From: Actinomycetes bacterium
GTDB lineage: Bacteria; Actinomycetota; Acidimicrobiia; Acidimicrobiales; Ilumatobacteraceae
Direction of reading: 5' to 3'
Assembly (NCBI GenBank): GCA_025356335.1
Contig: JANXUF010000101.1
Location: 1 to 47,985 of the forward strand
Length of the DNA: 47,985 bases
Made by a program: the position numbers and the translations under genes. Under the pieces are notes generated by a model, which was given only the letters and a program-made list of their open reading frames with translations, had not been told where the DNA came from and ran no database searches. Shown here in pieces: positions 16,440-24,942 of this stretch. The first letter of the stretch is position 1, and each line of letters opens with the position of its first letter.

Positions 16440-17220
16440 AGTCGCTGACATTCCGAACGGTGATGCGGTGACCTACGAGGTCGTCGACGGCGTCGCGTGG
16501 ATGACGATCGATCGACCGGGGTCGCGCAATGCCCTCAGCGCCGAAGTTCGGGCAGGGTTGTGGGACGGCGTCCGCCGGTTCAACGACGACGATTCCGCAG
16601 GCGTGCTCGTGCTCACCGGTGCAGGCAACCGGGCCTTCTGCGCCGGTGGCGATCTCAAGGAGATGGCCAACACATCGCTGGAGATCCCGCCTCCCGACTT
16701 CCTGCCCGTCTTCGGGCGCAACATCGACGTCCCCAAGCCGACGATCGCAGCGGTCAACGGGGTGGCCTTTGCGGGGGGTTTCCTGCTCGCGCAGATGTGC
16801 GATCTCGTCGTCGCCGCCGACACCGCCAAGCTGGCGATCACCGAGGCCAAGGTCGGGCGCGGCACGCCGTGGGCCACGCCGCTGCCGTGGTTGGTCCCGC
16901 CCCGCGTCGCCATGGAGCTGCTCGTCACCGGCGAGGCGATGGACGCTGCCCGCGCTCATGAGGTCGGTCTCGTCAATCGAGTCGTCCCCGCGGCCGAGTT
17001 GCACGATGCGGCCGACGCCCTGGCGCGCACGATTCTCGAGAACGCGCCGCTGTCGGTGCGGGCGGCCAAGCGGACCGTGTACCTTGGGGCGAAGGCGTTG
17101 CTCGCCGAGCTGTACGACGAGGCCGATGCGATCTGGGCGCCGGTGTACCGCAGTGAGGATGCCCAAGAGGGCCCAGCGGCGTTCCGTGACCGCCGCCGGC
17201 CGCAGTGGAAGGGTCGCTGA
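16429..17220 (+). CDS. Enoyl-CoA hydratase/isomerase family protein (LiuC/AtuE-like place)
   Basis: 263 residues from ATG 16429, 10 bases inside the carboxylase alpha end, with AAGGGGG upstream. Crotonase fold: DRPGSRNALSAEVRAGLWDG, GNRAFCAGGDLKEM, NGVAFAGGFLLAQMCDLVVA and LAITEAKVGRG. It retains the first catalytic glutamate (TEAKVG) but the second position is not Glu (TPWATPLPW). In Liu/Atu pathways the hydratase acts right after the carboxylase on a glutaconyl-type CoA, and this gene occupies that place in the operon. Water addition to the carboxylated enoyl-CoA is the likely reaction. Confidence 0.88.
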   Translation: MAAEVADIPNGDAVTYEVVDGVAWMTIDRPGSRNALSAEVRAGLWDGVRRFNDDDSAGVLVLTGAGNRAFCAGGDLKEMANTSLEIPPPDFLPVFGRNIDVPKPTIAAVNGVAFAGGFLLAQMCDLVVAADTAKLAITEAKVGRGTPWATPLPWLVPPRVAMELLVTGEAMDAARAHEVGLVNRVVPAAELHDAADALARTILENAPLSVRAAKRTVYLGAKALLAELYDEADAIWAPVYRSEDAQEGPAAFRDRRRPQWKGR

Positions 17221-17222
17221 CC

Positions 17223-18032
17223 GTGCCCGTCGACATCGGCGCGCTGGGCGACGACCTGCTGGCCGAGCGCGCTGCGCTCGATGACGTGCTGGCGACGCTC
17301 GATGCAGCGACGTGGGTTGCGTCGACTCCGTCCGCCGGCTGGACGATCCTCGACCAGATCACACACCTCGCCTTCTTTGACGACGCCGCCCGACAGGCGA
17401 TCGAGGATCCCGACGCGTTCCGCGCTTGGAAGGCGCAGGCGGTGGACGTCGCTGCCTATGTGGACGCGGTCACCGAACGGACCCGATCGGTCGACGGGCC
17501 TCAGGCGCGAACATGGTTGCAGCGCGCCGGCCACGAACTCGCCGCCGCGGCGCGCCGGGCGCCGACAGATCGACGGGTGCCGTGGTATGGGCCGGACATG
17601 AGCCTGGCTTCGATGATCACCGCCAGGATCATGGAGACGTGGGCCCATGGGGTCGACGTCACCGACACCGTCGGCCTCGCCCCGCAGGCGACGCTGCGAT
17701 TGCGTCACGTCGCCTTCATCGGCGCGACGGCGTTCGCCAACAGTTTCGTGTCGCATCGCCGTGCAGTGCCGTCGGAGCGGGTGCGCGTCGTCCTCGACGC
17801 GCCGGACGGCGGTACATGGACATTCGGGCCGTCCGCGCAGGATGCCGGCGACAATCTCGTCACCGGACCGGCGCTCGACTTCTGCCTCGTCGTGACCCAG
17901 CGGCGCCACCGCGACGACACCGCCCTGGTCGCCAGCGCAGGGGTGGCTGACGAGTGGTTGTCCATTGCCCAGGCATTCGCCGGTCGGGCGGGTCCTGGAC
18001 GATTGCGACGCGGCGAAGCGACCCAACCGTGA
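17223..18032 (+). CDS. TIGR03084-like metal-binding protein (DinB/maleylpyruvate isomerase fold)
   Basis: 269 residues from GTG 17223, two bases after the hydratase stop. It resembles the TIGR03084 family of actinobacterial metal-binding proteins: LDQITHLAFFDDAAR near residue 50 and ARIMETWAHGVDVTD near 145 supply the histidines of a four-helix DinB-type metal site. Such proteins often use mycothiol in actinobacteria, but the true reaction for this branch is unknown. It overlaps the AtuA gene by GTGA, so it is expressed with the carboxylation pathway. Confidence 0.82.
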   Translation: MPVDIGALGDDLLAERAALDDVLATLDAATWVASTPSAGWTILDQITHLAFFDDAARQAIEDPDAFRAWKAQAVDVAAYVDAVTERTRSVDGPQARTWLQRAGHELAAAARRAPTDRRVPWYGPDMSLASMITARIMETWAHGVDVTDTVGLAPQATLRLRHVAFIGATAFANSFVSHRRAVPSERVRVVLDAPDGGTWTFGPSAQDAGDNLVTGPALDFCLVVTQRRHRDDTALVASAGVADEWLSIAQAFAGRAGPGRLRRGEATQP

Positions 18033-19762
18033 GCGGCCATGACGTCGACCGCGCCGTGCGGATCGCCAACGTCTCGGGCTTCTACGGTGACCGTCTGCAG
18101 GCCACCGCGGAGATGCTCGCCGGCCCCGACCCCGTCGACGTGTTGACCGGTGACTACCTCGCCGAGCTCACGATGCTGATCCTCTGGAAGGCGCGACAGA
18201 AGGACCCGTCGGCGGGCTACGCGACCACGTTCGTCCGCCAGCTCGAACAGGTCATGGGCACATGCCTCGAGCGCGGTATACGGATCGTGGCCAACGCCGG
18301 TGGGCTCAACCCGCGGGGCTGCGCGTTGCGTATCGCCGAGGTCGCAGCGACGCTCGGTCTGAGCCCGAAGGTGGCGGTCGTCGACGGGGACGACGTCACC
18401 GCGAGGTTCGAGGGCGTGGTCACCGCGAACGCGTACCTCGGCGGGATGGGCATTGCAGCCGGGCTCGCCGCCGGTGCCGACATCGTCGTCACCGGCCGGG
18501 TGACCGACGCCGCACTGGTCGTCGGTGCGGCAGCATGGTGGCACGGCTGGACCGACGCCGATCTGGATCAGCTCGCTGCTGCGGTCGTCGCCGGCCACAT
18601 CATCGAATGCGGGCCGCAGGCAACCGGCGGCAACTACTCGTTCATCGACGAGCTCCCCGACGATCGCTACCCGGGATTCCCGATCGCCGAGATCACCGCC
18701 GACGGAACCACGGTGATCACCAAGCAGACAGGGTCCGGGGGAATGGTCACCGTCGGCACCGTGACCGCCCAGTTGCTGTACGAGATCGAGACCCCGGCCT
18801 ACGCCAACCCGGACGTCGTCGCCCGCTTCGACACGATCCATCTGCGGCAATCCGGGCCTGATCGGGTCACGATCAGCGGGGTCCACGGCGATCCGCCGCC
18901 GAGCATGTGGAAAGTCGCCCTCAACTCCGTCGGCGGCTGGCGCAACTCGATGACGCTCGTGCTCACCGGGCTCGACGTCGAGGCCAAGGCCAACAGAGCG
19001 ACGGCAATGCTCGCCGAGATCCTCGGCGGCTTCGACCGTTTCTCCGAACATCACATCGAACTCGTTCGCAGCGATCACGACGACGCAGCAACGAATGCGA
19101 CGGCGACGGCGCAGCTGTGCATCACGGTCAAGGACCCGGACCGGTCCAAGGTCGACCGGCGCTTCTCCGGCGCGGTCACAGAGTTGCTGTTGGCGTCGTA
19201 CGCCGGCGCGTTCACGACGACGCCTCCGTCCTCGGCGACCGAGTTCGGCGTCTACCGTCCGGCGTACGTGCAGGCTGCGTCGGTCGATCATCGGGTGCTG
19301 CTGCCCGATGGCAGCGAGACCGTCGTGGCGTTGCCGGGTTCCGTGACCGACTTCGTCGCGCCGGCCAGCGATGATGGCGCGCTGGCCGATGTCGAGTCGC
19401 TCGCCGCGTGGGGGCCGACGCAGCGTGGGCCGCTCGGACTCGTCTGCGGTGCTCGCTCCGGGGACAAGGGTGGCAATGCCAACGTCGGTTTGTGGGCCCG
19501 AACGGACGAGGCGTTCCGCTGGCTCGACGAGTTCCTTGACGTCAGCCGGTTCCGGACGCTGCTCCCGGAAGCCGCCGATCTGCAGGTCCGTCGCTACCGC
19601 CTGGCCAACCTGCGCGCCCTGAACTTCGTGGTCGTCGGTATCCTCGGCGACGGCGTCGCGTCGTCGGTCCGCTTCGACGCGCAGGCGAAAGGCCTCGGCG
19701 AGTACCTACGCTCCCGGCTCGTCGACGTCCCGTTGTCGTTGAGCGAGCCTGCGGGTCGCTAA
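18029..19762 (+). CDS. AtuA-like protein (DUF1446) with fused C-terminal domain
   Basis: 577 residues from GTG 18029, overlapping the upstream stop. Residues 1-~440 form the DUF1446/AtuA core (SGFYGDRLQA, GDYLAELTM, NAGGLNPRGCA, GRVTDAALVVGAAAWW, GPQATGGNYSF). Residues ~455-577 carry the small AtuA C-terminal domain (CGARSGDKGGNANVGLWAR, ALNFVVVGILGDG). In Pseudomonas, atuA is needed for growth on acyclic terpenes, but its reaction is not settled. Its place right after carboxylase and hydratase genes supports an Atu-like pathway. The second copy in this window (34165-35765) has the two domains as separate genes. Confidence 0.88.
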   Translation: MSGHDVDRAVRIANVSGFYGDRLQATAEMLAGPDPVDVLTGDYLAELTMLILWKARQKDPSAGYATTFVRQLEQVMGTCLERGIRIVANAGGLNPRGCALRIAEVAATLGLSPKVAVVDGDDVTARFEGVVTANAYLGGMGIAAGLAAGADIVVTGRVTDAALVVGAAAWWHGWTDADLDQLAAAVVAGHIIECGPQATGGNYSFIDELPDDRYPGFPIAEITADGTTVITKQTGSGGMVTVGTVTAQLLYEIETPAYANPDVVARFDTIHLRQSGPDRVTISGVHGDPPPSMWKVALNSVGGWRNSMTLVLTGLDVEAKANRATAMLAEILGGFDRFSEHHIELVRSDHDDAATNATATAQLCITVKDPDRSKVDRRFSGAVTELLLASYAGAFTTTPPSSATEFGVYRPAYVQAASVDHRVLLPDGSETVVALPGSVTDFVAPASDDGALADVESLAAWGPTQRGPLGLVCGARSGDKGGNANVGLWARTDEAFRWLDEFLDVSRFRTLLPEAADLQVRRYRLANLRALNFVVVGILGDGVASSVRFDAQAKGLGEYLRSRLVDVPLSLSEPAGR

Positions 19763-21441
19763 CGCAGGACGATGCCAGGCAACGTTCCGGTGCGCTTGCC
19801 AGCGGCCAGCGTGGCGGTGCCGTTGACGAAGGTCCAGTCGTAACCGTCGGCACGTTGGACGAAACGGCCGGCACCGCCGGGCAGGTCGTGGACGTACTCG
19901 GGGTGGTGCAGGCCGAGGGCGTCGTAGTCGAAGACGTTGACATCCGCAGCGAACCCCGACTGCAGCCGGCCCCGACCGGTGAGGCCGAACAAGCCGGCCG
20001 GCACATCGGTGAGGCGATGGACCGCTCGTTCGAGGCTCATCTTGCCCTGATCTCGGGCCCACGACGCCAGCAGGTGCGTGGGTTGGCTGGCGTCCATGAT
20101 CTGGCCGACGTGGGCGCCGGCATCAGCGAGGCCGAGGATCGTGGCGTCGTCGGCGACGATCGTGTCGACCGCTGCGAAGTCGTCGTTGAAGATCGGCCAC
20201 GTGAACATCTGCGCTCCTGCGGAGTCGAGGGCGATGTCGATGAACTTCTCCGCCTCAGTGACGCCGGACCTGCGGGCATGGGCCGACAGCGAGTGCTCGG
20301 GGCCGAGGTCGTAGCGTGCCGGCCCGTCGGGGAAGGCATAGACATGGGCCAACGACATCGCTGCCGGCTGGCGCTCGGCTTCATCGATCAGCGCTGCCCT
20401 GGTGCCGCGCTCGGCGATCCGGGCGAGCTTGGCCTCGAGGCCAAGGCCGCGCAGTGATCGCCACGTCGGGCTCTTGTCCCACGGTGTCCGGTGGGCGATG
20501 CCGTAGAGCCATCCGATCGGGCGGATCGTCGTCTGTGGCCACAGTTGCGCACCGCGACTGCGGTACTCGTGGACCCGTTCGAGGATCCGCTCGTGCAGGC
20601 CGGCGACGCGGCCCTGCGTCAGGTTGAACGTCACCGGACGCCCGCTGTCGAGAGCGATCGATCCGAGCAGGTCGATCTCGGCAAGGGTCGCCTCGACCGT
20701 CGTGCCGGTCTCCTCGTGCAGGCGGGTGACGGCTCCGAGGATGCCGCGACCGCGTTCGGCCATGACGGCCGCCATCGCCCGCAACTCACTCGCCGGGGCG
20801 AACGTGCCGGGTACCGGTCGTTTGTCGGGCAGCATGTGCAACGCCGTGCGTGACGTCGAGAAACCGACCGCGCCGGCGTCGAGGGCCTCTGCGACCAGCG
20901 CGCTCATCTCGGCGAGTTCGGCCGCCGACGGTTCGCGGTCACTGACGGCCGCTTCACCCATCGCGTAGTGCCGCAGCGCGCAGTGGCCGATCATGCCTCC
21001 GGCATTCGGTCCCAGTGGCCGTTGTTCCAGCGTCCGCAGGAAATCGCCGTACGTCGAACACGTCCACGGCAGGCCCTCGAGGATCGCTGCTCCCGGGATG
21101 TCCTCGACCGACTCCATCATGGCTGCCAGATAACCGGCCTGCCCGGCGCGGACCGGCGCGAACGTGACGCCGCAGTTGCCCATCACGATCGACGTGACGC
21201 CGTGCCAGGTGCCGGGCGATCCACTCGGATCCCACCACAGTTGGGCGTCGAGGTGGGTGTGGATGTCGACGAAGCCCGGCGTGACCACGCGCCCGGTCGC
21301 ATCGACTTCGAGCGCACCGCCGTCGGCAACGTCGCCGACGACGGTGATCACCCGCCCGTCGATCGCCAGGTCGCCGACGACACCGGGCGCGCCGGTCCCG
21401 TCGACCAGCAGCCCGTTGCGAATGACGACATCGTGGCTCAT
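19759..21441 (-). CDS. N-acyl-D-amino-acid deacylase-like amidohydrolase
   Basis: 560 residues from ATG 21441; the 3' end overlaps the convergent AtuA gene by four bases. Amidohydrolase-3/D-aminoacylase family: VIRNGLLVDGTGAPG, VTPGFVDIHTHLDAQLWWDP (HxH metal motif), VMGNCGVTFAPVRAG and a late LGLADAGAHVGQIMDASQPT. These zinc enzymes cleave amides of N-acyl amino acids, and D-aminoacylases share this start. A second family member begins at 47360. In context it may release an acyl chain from an amide-linked substrate before CoA activation, but this is inference. Confidence 0.85.
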   Translation of the reverse strand: MSHDVVIRNGLLVDGTGAPGVVGDLAIDGRVITVVGDVADGGALEVDATGRVVTPGFVDIHTHLDAQLWWDPSGSPGTWHGVTSIVMGNCGVTFAPVRAGQAGYLAAMMESVEDIPGAAILEGLPWTCSTYGDFLRTLEQRPLGPNAGGMIGHCALRHYAMGEAAVSDREPSAAELAEMSALVAEALDAGAVGFSTSRTALHMLPDKRPVPGTFAPASELRAMAAVMAERGRGILGAVTRLHEETGTTVEATLAEIDLLGSIALDSGRPVTFNLTQGRVAGLHERILERVHEYRSRGAQLWPQTTIRPIGWLYGIAHRTPWDKSPTWRSLRGLGLEAKLARIAERGTRAALIDEAERQPAAMSLAHVYAFPDGPARYDLGPEHSLSAHARRSGVTEAEKFIDIALDSAGAQMFTWPIFNDDFAAVDTIVADDATILGLADAGAHVGQIMDASQPTHLLASWARDQGKMSLERAVHRLTDVPAGLFGLTGRGRLQSGFAADVNVFDYDALGLHHPEYVHDLPGGAGRFVQRADGYDWTFVNGTATLAAGKRTGTLPGIVLR

Positions 21442-21471
21442 GGTCGCCTCCGGGCGCTCAGGACGGTCCGG

Positions 21472-21921
21472 TCAGGACCGGCTGCTGCTCTTCTGATCAT
21501 CCTGGGTGTAGTGCCCAGCGGCTGCGGGCGTGGTGTCGCCCGGGTTGTAGGGCACGTCCATCGTTGCTTCACGGGTCTGGATCAGCCATTCGCCGTCCTC
21601 GAGGACGACAGTGTCACGATAGACGCCGGTGAGGTGCAGCGTGATCTGCTCGTTCTCGATGAGGTACAGCGTGATGTAGGTCTGCATCACGGCGCGATCC
21701 TCACCGTCCTCCAACAGGATGAAGTTGCTGAGCGTATGGCGGCGGCGCTTCGTCAGGTGCTTGTAGCCCTCGCCGTAGCGGGCGGCGATCTCGTCCCGGC
21801 CGGTGATGCCCATCAGTTCGGCGTTCTTGGAGAACGTCTTCGCCAGGGCCACCGGGTCCTGTGAGTCGTGAGCGAAGCAGTAACGGTTGAGCAGTTGCTG
21901 GATGGCGATGAAGTCGGCCAT
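21472..21921 (-). CDS. SnoaL/NTF2-like protein
   Basis: 149 residues from ATG 21921, set by AGGAAG four bases upstream; the longer frame is a shadow of the amidohydrolase. Cone-shaped NTF2-like fold: ADFIAIQQLLNRYCFAHDSQ, then DPVALAKTFSKNAELMG, and beta strands ending VLEDGEWLIQTREATMDVPY. Members act as isomerases, hydrolases or lipid-binding proteins. No active residues can be assigned. It lies between two minus-strand hydrolases and may share their transcript (about 70 bases after the upstream gene). Confidence 0.82.
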   Translation of the reverse strand: MADFIAIQQLLNRYCFAHDSQDPVALAKTFSKNAELMGITGRDEIAARYGEGYKHLTKRRRHTLSNFILLEDGEDRAVMQTYITLYLIENEQITLHLTGVYRDTVVLEDGEWLIQTREATMDVPYNPGDTTPAAAGHYTQDDQKSSSRS

Positions 21922-21991
21922 GGAACTTCCTGTCTTTCTGGTGGTTGTCGATGAGGTGGCGACTGGCGCAACGGGACTGGCCCGTTGTCGA

Positions 21992-23179
21992 TCAGTCGAG
22001 GTGATAGACGGCAGCAGCGTTGTCGTGCAGCGCCTTGCGGGCGATGTCGAGGGGCACGTTGGCGAACGCCTCGACGATGTGGTCTCCGGGGCGGTCGGCG
22101 GGCGATGCCGGCCCTGGCGCCATCGCCGTCGGATGCGGGTAGTCCGTCTCGAACATGAAGTTGTCCGGATACGTCTGCAACAGGGGGAGTGTCTGGCGCT
22201 CGAACCAGAACGTGCCGTAGCACTGACGGCGGAAGTAGTCGCTCGGCAGCATGTCGCTCGACGACGTCTCGTGGGCGCCATAGCCCTTCCAGTGCCAGTC
22301 GAGTGACTCCATCAGATACGTCAGGTAGCCGAAGCCGCTCTCCACGGACACGAATTTCAGCGACGGGAACCGCTCGCACAGGCCACTCGTGACGATCGCC
22401 GCGATCGAGTCGGCGTTCGTCATGATGCCGACACTGGTGAGACGGGCGCTCATGCGGGCATCAGGGTTCTTCGCCCGGTCGATCTTGCTCTTCGCCGTAT
22501 GCGTCCCGCCGCTCATGCTGGAGAAGCCGACGTGGAAGTTGATCGACATCTCGAGGTCCTGGCACACCGCGTAGATGGGTTCCCAGTGCTGGTCGGTAAA
22601 CGACGGCATCCCGATCTGCTCGTACTTGTTGGCGAACAGCACCCCTTTGTGGCCGAGGTCTCGGGCCCGCTTGATCTCGGCGACCGAGGCGTCGATGTCC
22701 CAGAACGGGACCATCGCGATCGGAACGAAGCGCTTGGTGTCGGCGCTGGAGAAGTCGACCAGGAAGTCGTTGTATGCCTGCGTGCAGATCAGCGACAACT
22801 CGGGCCCCAGCTCCATGAAGAGCGGTGCTTCGAAGCCGATCAGGTTGGGGTAGAGCACCTGGGCGTAGATGCCGTACTCGTCCATCCGTTGCAACCGGTC
22901 GGCAGCGTTCCACGAACCGGGGTCGGAATCCTCGAGGTTGCGGTGGATGTCGTTGGCAGGGTAGGTGGGCGCCCCGGCCTGGGCGAAGAATCCTGTGGAG
23001 GCGAGCCACACGTCGTTGACTTTCCAGTGCTTGCGGCCGGTCTCGGGATGGATGCCGACGGACGGCACGGCATCCCTCCACTTGGGGGCGACGCGCGAGG
23101 TCCACAGGTCGGCCGGTTCGCTGATGTGTGTGTCCGTGTCGATCACCTGGATGGCACTCAGCACGCTCGCGACTGGCAT
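21992..23179 (-). CDS. Amidohydrolase-2 family metal-dependent hydrolase
   Basis: 395 residues from ATG 23179 with GAGGAGG upstream. TIM-barrel amidohydrolase related to ACMSD/gamma-resorcylate decarboxylase: VIDTDTHISEPADLW near the start, INFHVGFSS (metal His), VESGFGYLTYLMESLDWHWK and FETDYPHPTAM (metal Asp). The usual N-terminal HxH is DxH, and the usual HxGG loop reads ESGFG. Close paralog of 40868-42052, with almost the same length and motifs. A TTGACC/TAGAGT promoter overlapped by operator site 4 drives it. Hydrolysis or decarboxylation of a ring or lactone intermediate is possible; the substrate is unknown. Confidence 0.85.
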   Translation of the reverse strand: MPVASVLSAIQVIDTDTHISEPADLWTSRVAPKWRDAVPSVGIHPETGRKHWKVNDVWLASTGFFAQAGAPTYPANDIHRNLEDSDPGSWNAADRLQRMDEYGIYAQVLYPNLIGFEAPLFMELGPELSLICTQAYNDFLVDFSSADTKRFVPIAMVPFWDIDASVAEIKRARDLGHKGVLFANKYEQIGMPSFTDQHWEPIYAVCQDLEMSINFHVGFSSMSGGTHTAKSKIDRAKNPDARMSARLTSVGIMTNADSIAAIVTSGLCERFPSLKFVSVESGFGYLTYLMESLDWHWKGYGAHETSSSDMLPSDYFRRQCYGTFWFERQTLPLLQTYPDNFMFETDYPHPTAMAPGPASPADRPGDHIVEAFANVPLDIARKALHDNAAAVYHLD

Positions 23180-23224
23180 CGGAATTCCTCCTCGATGGCG
23201 GTCGACCCCTATCGACCTTGTCCG

Positions 23225-23266
23225 ACTCTACCGGTCTCGTGTACATTTGGTCAACCGTTTGGTTGT
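23225..23266 (-). promoter_or_regulatory. Promoter plus regulon operator, site 4
   Basis: On the minus strand, TTGACC (23249-23254) and TAGAGT (23225-23230) are 18 bases apart and point at the amidohydrolase. The operator copy GGTCAACCGTTTGGTTGT (23249-23266, plus strand) covers the -35 box. The CoxG/dehydrogenase pair diverges on the other side and may share the site. Confidence 0.6.
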
Positions 23267-23340
23267 GATGCGTGTTGAACTCGCGTCGCTCGCGATCCCA
23301 ACGTTAGAGTGCCGTCGAAGACCGAAACAGGAGGACCCTC

Positions 23341-23745
23341 ATGGCAACTGCCCGAGCCCACATCCGCATCGCCAGACCCGCCGACGAGGTGTGGGCACTG
23401 GTCACCGATCCAACCAGGATCAATGGGTGGTTTCCCGGCGTCGACGGCTGCACGTTGGAAGATGACGTGCGTCATGTCCACGTCGTCGGTGACATCGAGG
23501 TCGATGAGAAGATCGTGACGAACGACGAGTCCCTGCGTCGCTTCCAGTACAGCCTGGTGCCGAGCGCAGTGGTCCCGCTGGAGAGCCACCTCGCTACGGT
23601 CGACGTGTTCGATGATGCCGACGGCTCACTCATCGTGTATTCGATCGAAGTCGCTCCGGAGCCCTTCGGAGCGAGCATGCAGCAGTCCGCAGACGGCGCC
23701 GTTGCCGGACTCAAGGCGTACGCAGAGGGCACTTCTCCGGCGTGA
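23341..23745 (+). CDS. SRPBCC/CoxG-like protein
   Basis: 134 residues from ATG 23341, AGGAGG seven bases upstream. START/SRPBCC fold: ARAHIRIARPADEVWALVTD, PTRINGWFPGVDGC, then strands with RFQYSLVPSAVVPLESHLAT. This opening matches CoxG and polyketide-cyclase-like proteins, which bind hydrophobic ligands in a deep cavity. Translationally coupled (GTGA) to the acyl-CoA dehydrogenase that follows, so it may deliver or protect that enzyme's substrate. No catalytic role can be assigned. Confidence 0.85.
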   Translation: MATARAHIRIARPADEVWALVTDPTRINGWFPGVDGCTLEDDVRHVHVVGDIEVDEKIVTNDESLRRFQYSLVPSAVVPLESHLATVDVFDDADGSLIVYSIEVAPEPFGASMQQSADGAVAGLKAYAEGTSPA

Positions 23746-24902
23746 CCATCAACGCTCAACAGGAATTGCGGATCGACGTTCGCGAGGCTTCAAAAGGCGT
23801 CGTCCATGTCGTGGACCGCGCCGAGTACGTCCGCCGCGCTCGCGAAGGCGGGACGCTGGACGACGCCTGGAAGGCGATGGCCGATCTCGGGCTCCTCGGC
23901 CTCGGCGTCGGCGAGCAGGACGGTGGGAGTGGCGAGGGCATCACCGGTCCGGTGGCGCTGATGGAGGCACTGTCGGAGGCCGGCGTCCCGCCCGTGCTGT
24001 ACCTGTTGACAGCGTTCGCCCGTACGGCGATCCAACGCCACGGCACCGACGAGCAGCGCCGCCGGTTCCTGGCGCCGACCGTTACCGGGCAGATGAAGAT
24101 CGCCTTTGCCATCACCGAAGCCGACGCCGGCACGAACAGCTTCGCGATGCAGACCTTCGCCGGCCGCGATGGCGACCACTACGTCCTCAATGGCGAGAAG
24201 TTGTACATCTCGGCGGCGGACAACGCCGACTACATCATGGTCGTCGCCCGCACGACCCGTAGGCGCGACACCGAGGACCGCCGCGTCGGGCTGTCGGTGC
24301 TGATGGTCGATCGTCACACAGCGGGTGTGGGGTTGACGCCGATGAAGATCGACCTGCATTCTCCGGAGCGACAGTTCTTCCTCCACCTCGACGATGTCCA
24401 CGTGCCCGTCGAGAACCTCGTCGGCGTCCAGGACGACGGCATGCGCACGTTGTTCGACGCCCTCAACCCCGAACGTCTTCTCGTTTCGGCGTGGGCGATC
24501 GGGCTGGGCCAGCACGCGCTGCAGCGAGGGGTCGACTACGTTCGCGAGCGCTCTCCGTTCGGTACGCCGATCGGGTCGTACCAGGCGGTGCAGCACCCGC
24601 TGGCGCGAGCCAACGCCCATCTGGCCGCTGCCCGCGTGATGCTGTATGCGGCCTGCGAGGCCTTCGACAATGGCGAGGATCCCGGTGCCAATGCCAACAT
24701 GGCCAAGCTGCTGGCGTCCGAGGCAGCCAACGCGGCAGCCGACGCAGTGATCCAATCCTTCGGCGGCTCTGCCTTCGACGCCGACAGCGACATCGTCACC
24801 CTGTGGCCGATGATCCGTCTGCTGCGCATCGCACCGATCAACAACGAGATGATCCTCAACTACATCTCCGAGCGGATCCTCCGCCTGCCGAAGAGTTACT
24901 GA
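23742..24902 (+). CDS. Acyl-CoA dehydrogenase, second copy
   Basis: 386 residues from GTG 23742, four-base overlap with the CoxG-like gene. Family motifs: AFAITEADAGTNSFAMQT (FAD loop), LYISAADNADYIMVVART, FGTPIGSYQAVQHP and QSFGGSAFDADSDIVTLWPM. As in the first dehydrogenase, a glutamate lies in LNPERLLVSAWAIG and the late position reads IAPINNEM rather than YEGT, pointing to the isovaleryl/long-chain catalytic arrangement. The two enzymes differ enough to serve different steps or chain lengths. Ends in a convergent gap with a small hairpin before the ABC ATPase gene. Confidence 0.9.
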   Translation: MTINAQQELRIDVREASKGVVHVVDRAEYVRRAREGGTLDDAWKAMADLGLLGLGVGEQDGGSGEGITGPVALMEALSEAGVPPVLYLLTAFARTAIQRHGTDEQRRRFLAPTVTGQMKIAFAITEADAGTNSFAMQTFAGRDGDHYVLNGEKLYISAADNADYIMVVARTTRRRDTEDRRVGLSVLMVDRHTAGVGLTPMKIDLHSPERQFFLHLDDVHVPVENLVGVQDDGMRTLFDALNPERLLVSAWAIGLGQHALQRGVDYVRERSPFGTPIGSYQAVQHPLARANAHLAAARVMLYAACEAFDNGEDPGANANMAKLLASEAANAAADAVIQSFGGSAFDADSDIVTLWPMIRLLRIAPINNEMILNYISERILRLPKSY

Positions 24903-24916
24903 TCTTCAGCCACCGG

Positions 24917-24931
24917 AGTCACTCGGTGACT
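24917..24931 (+). terminator. Short hairpin between convergent genes
   Basis: AGTCAC-TCG-GTGACT forms a 6-bp stem in the 40-base gap between the convergent dehydrogenase and ABC ATPase genes. It has no strong U-tract, so termination efficiency is uncertain. It could serve both directions. Confidence 0.4.
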
Positions 24932-24942
24932 TCCCCGCTGCA

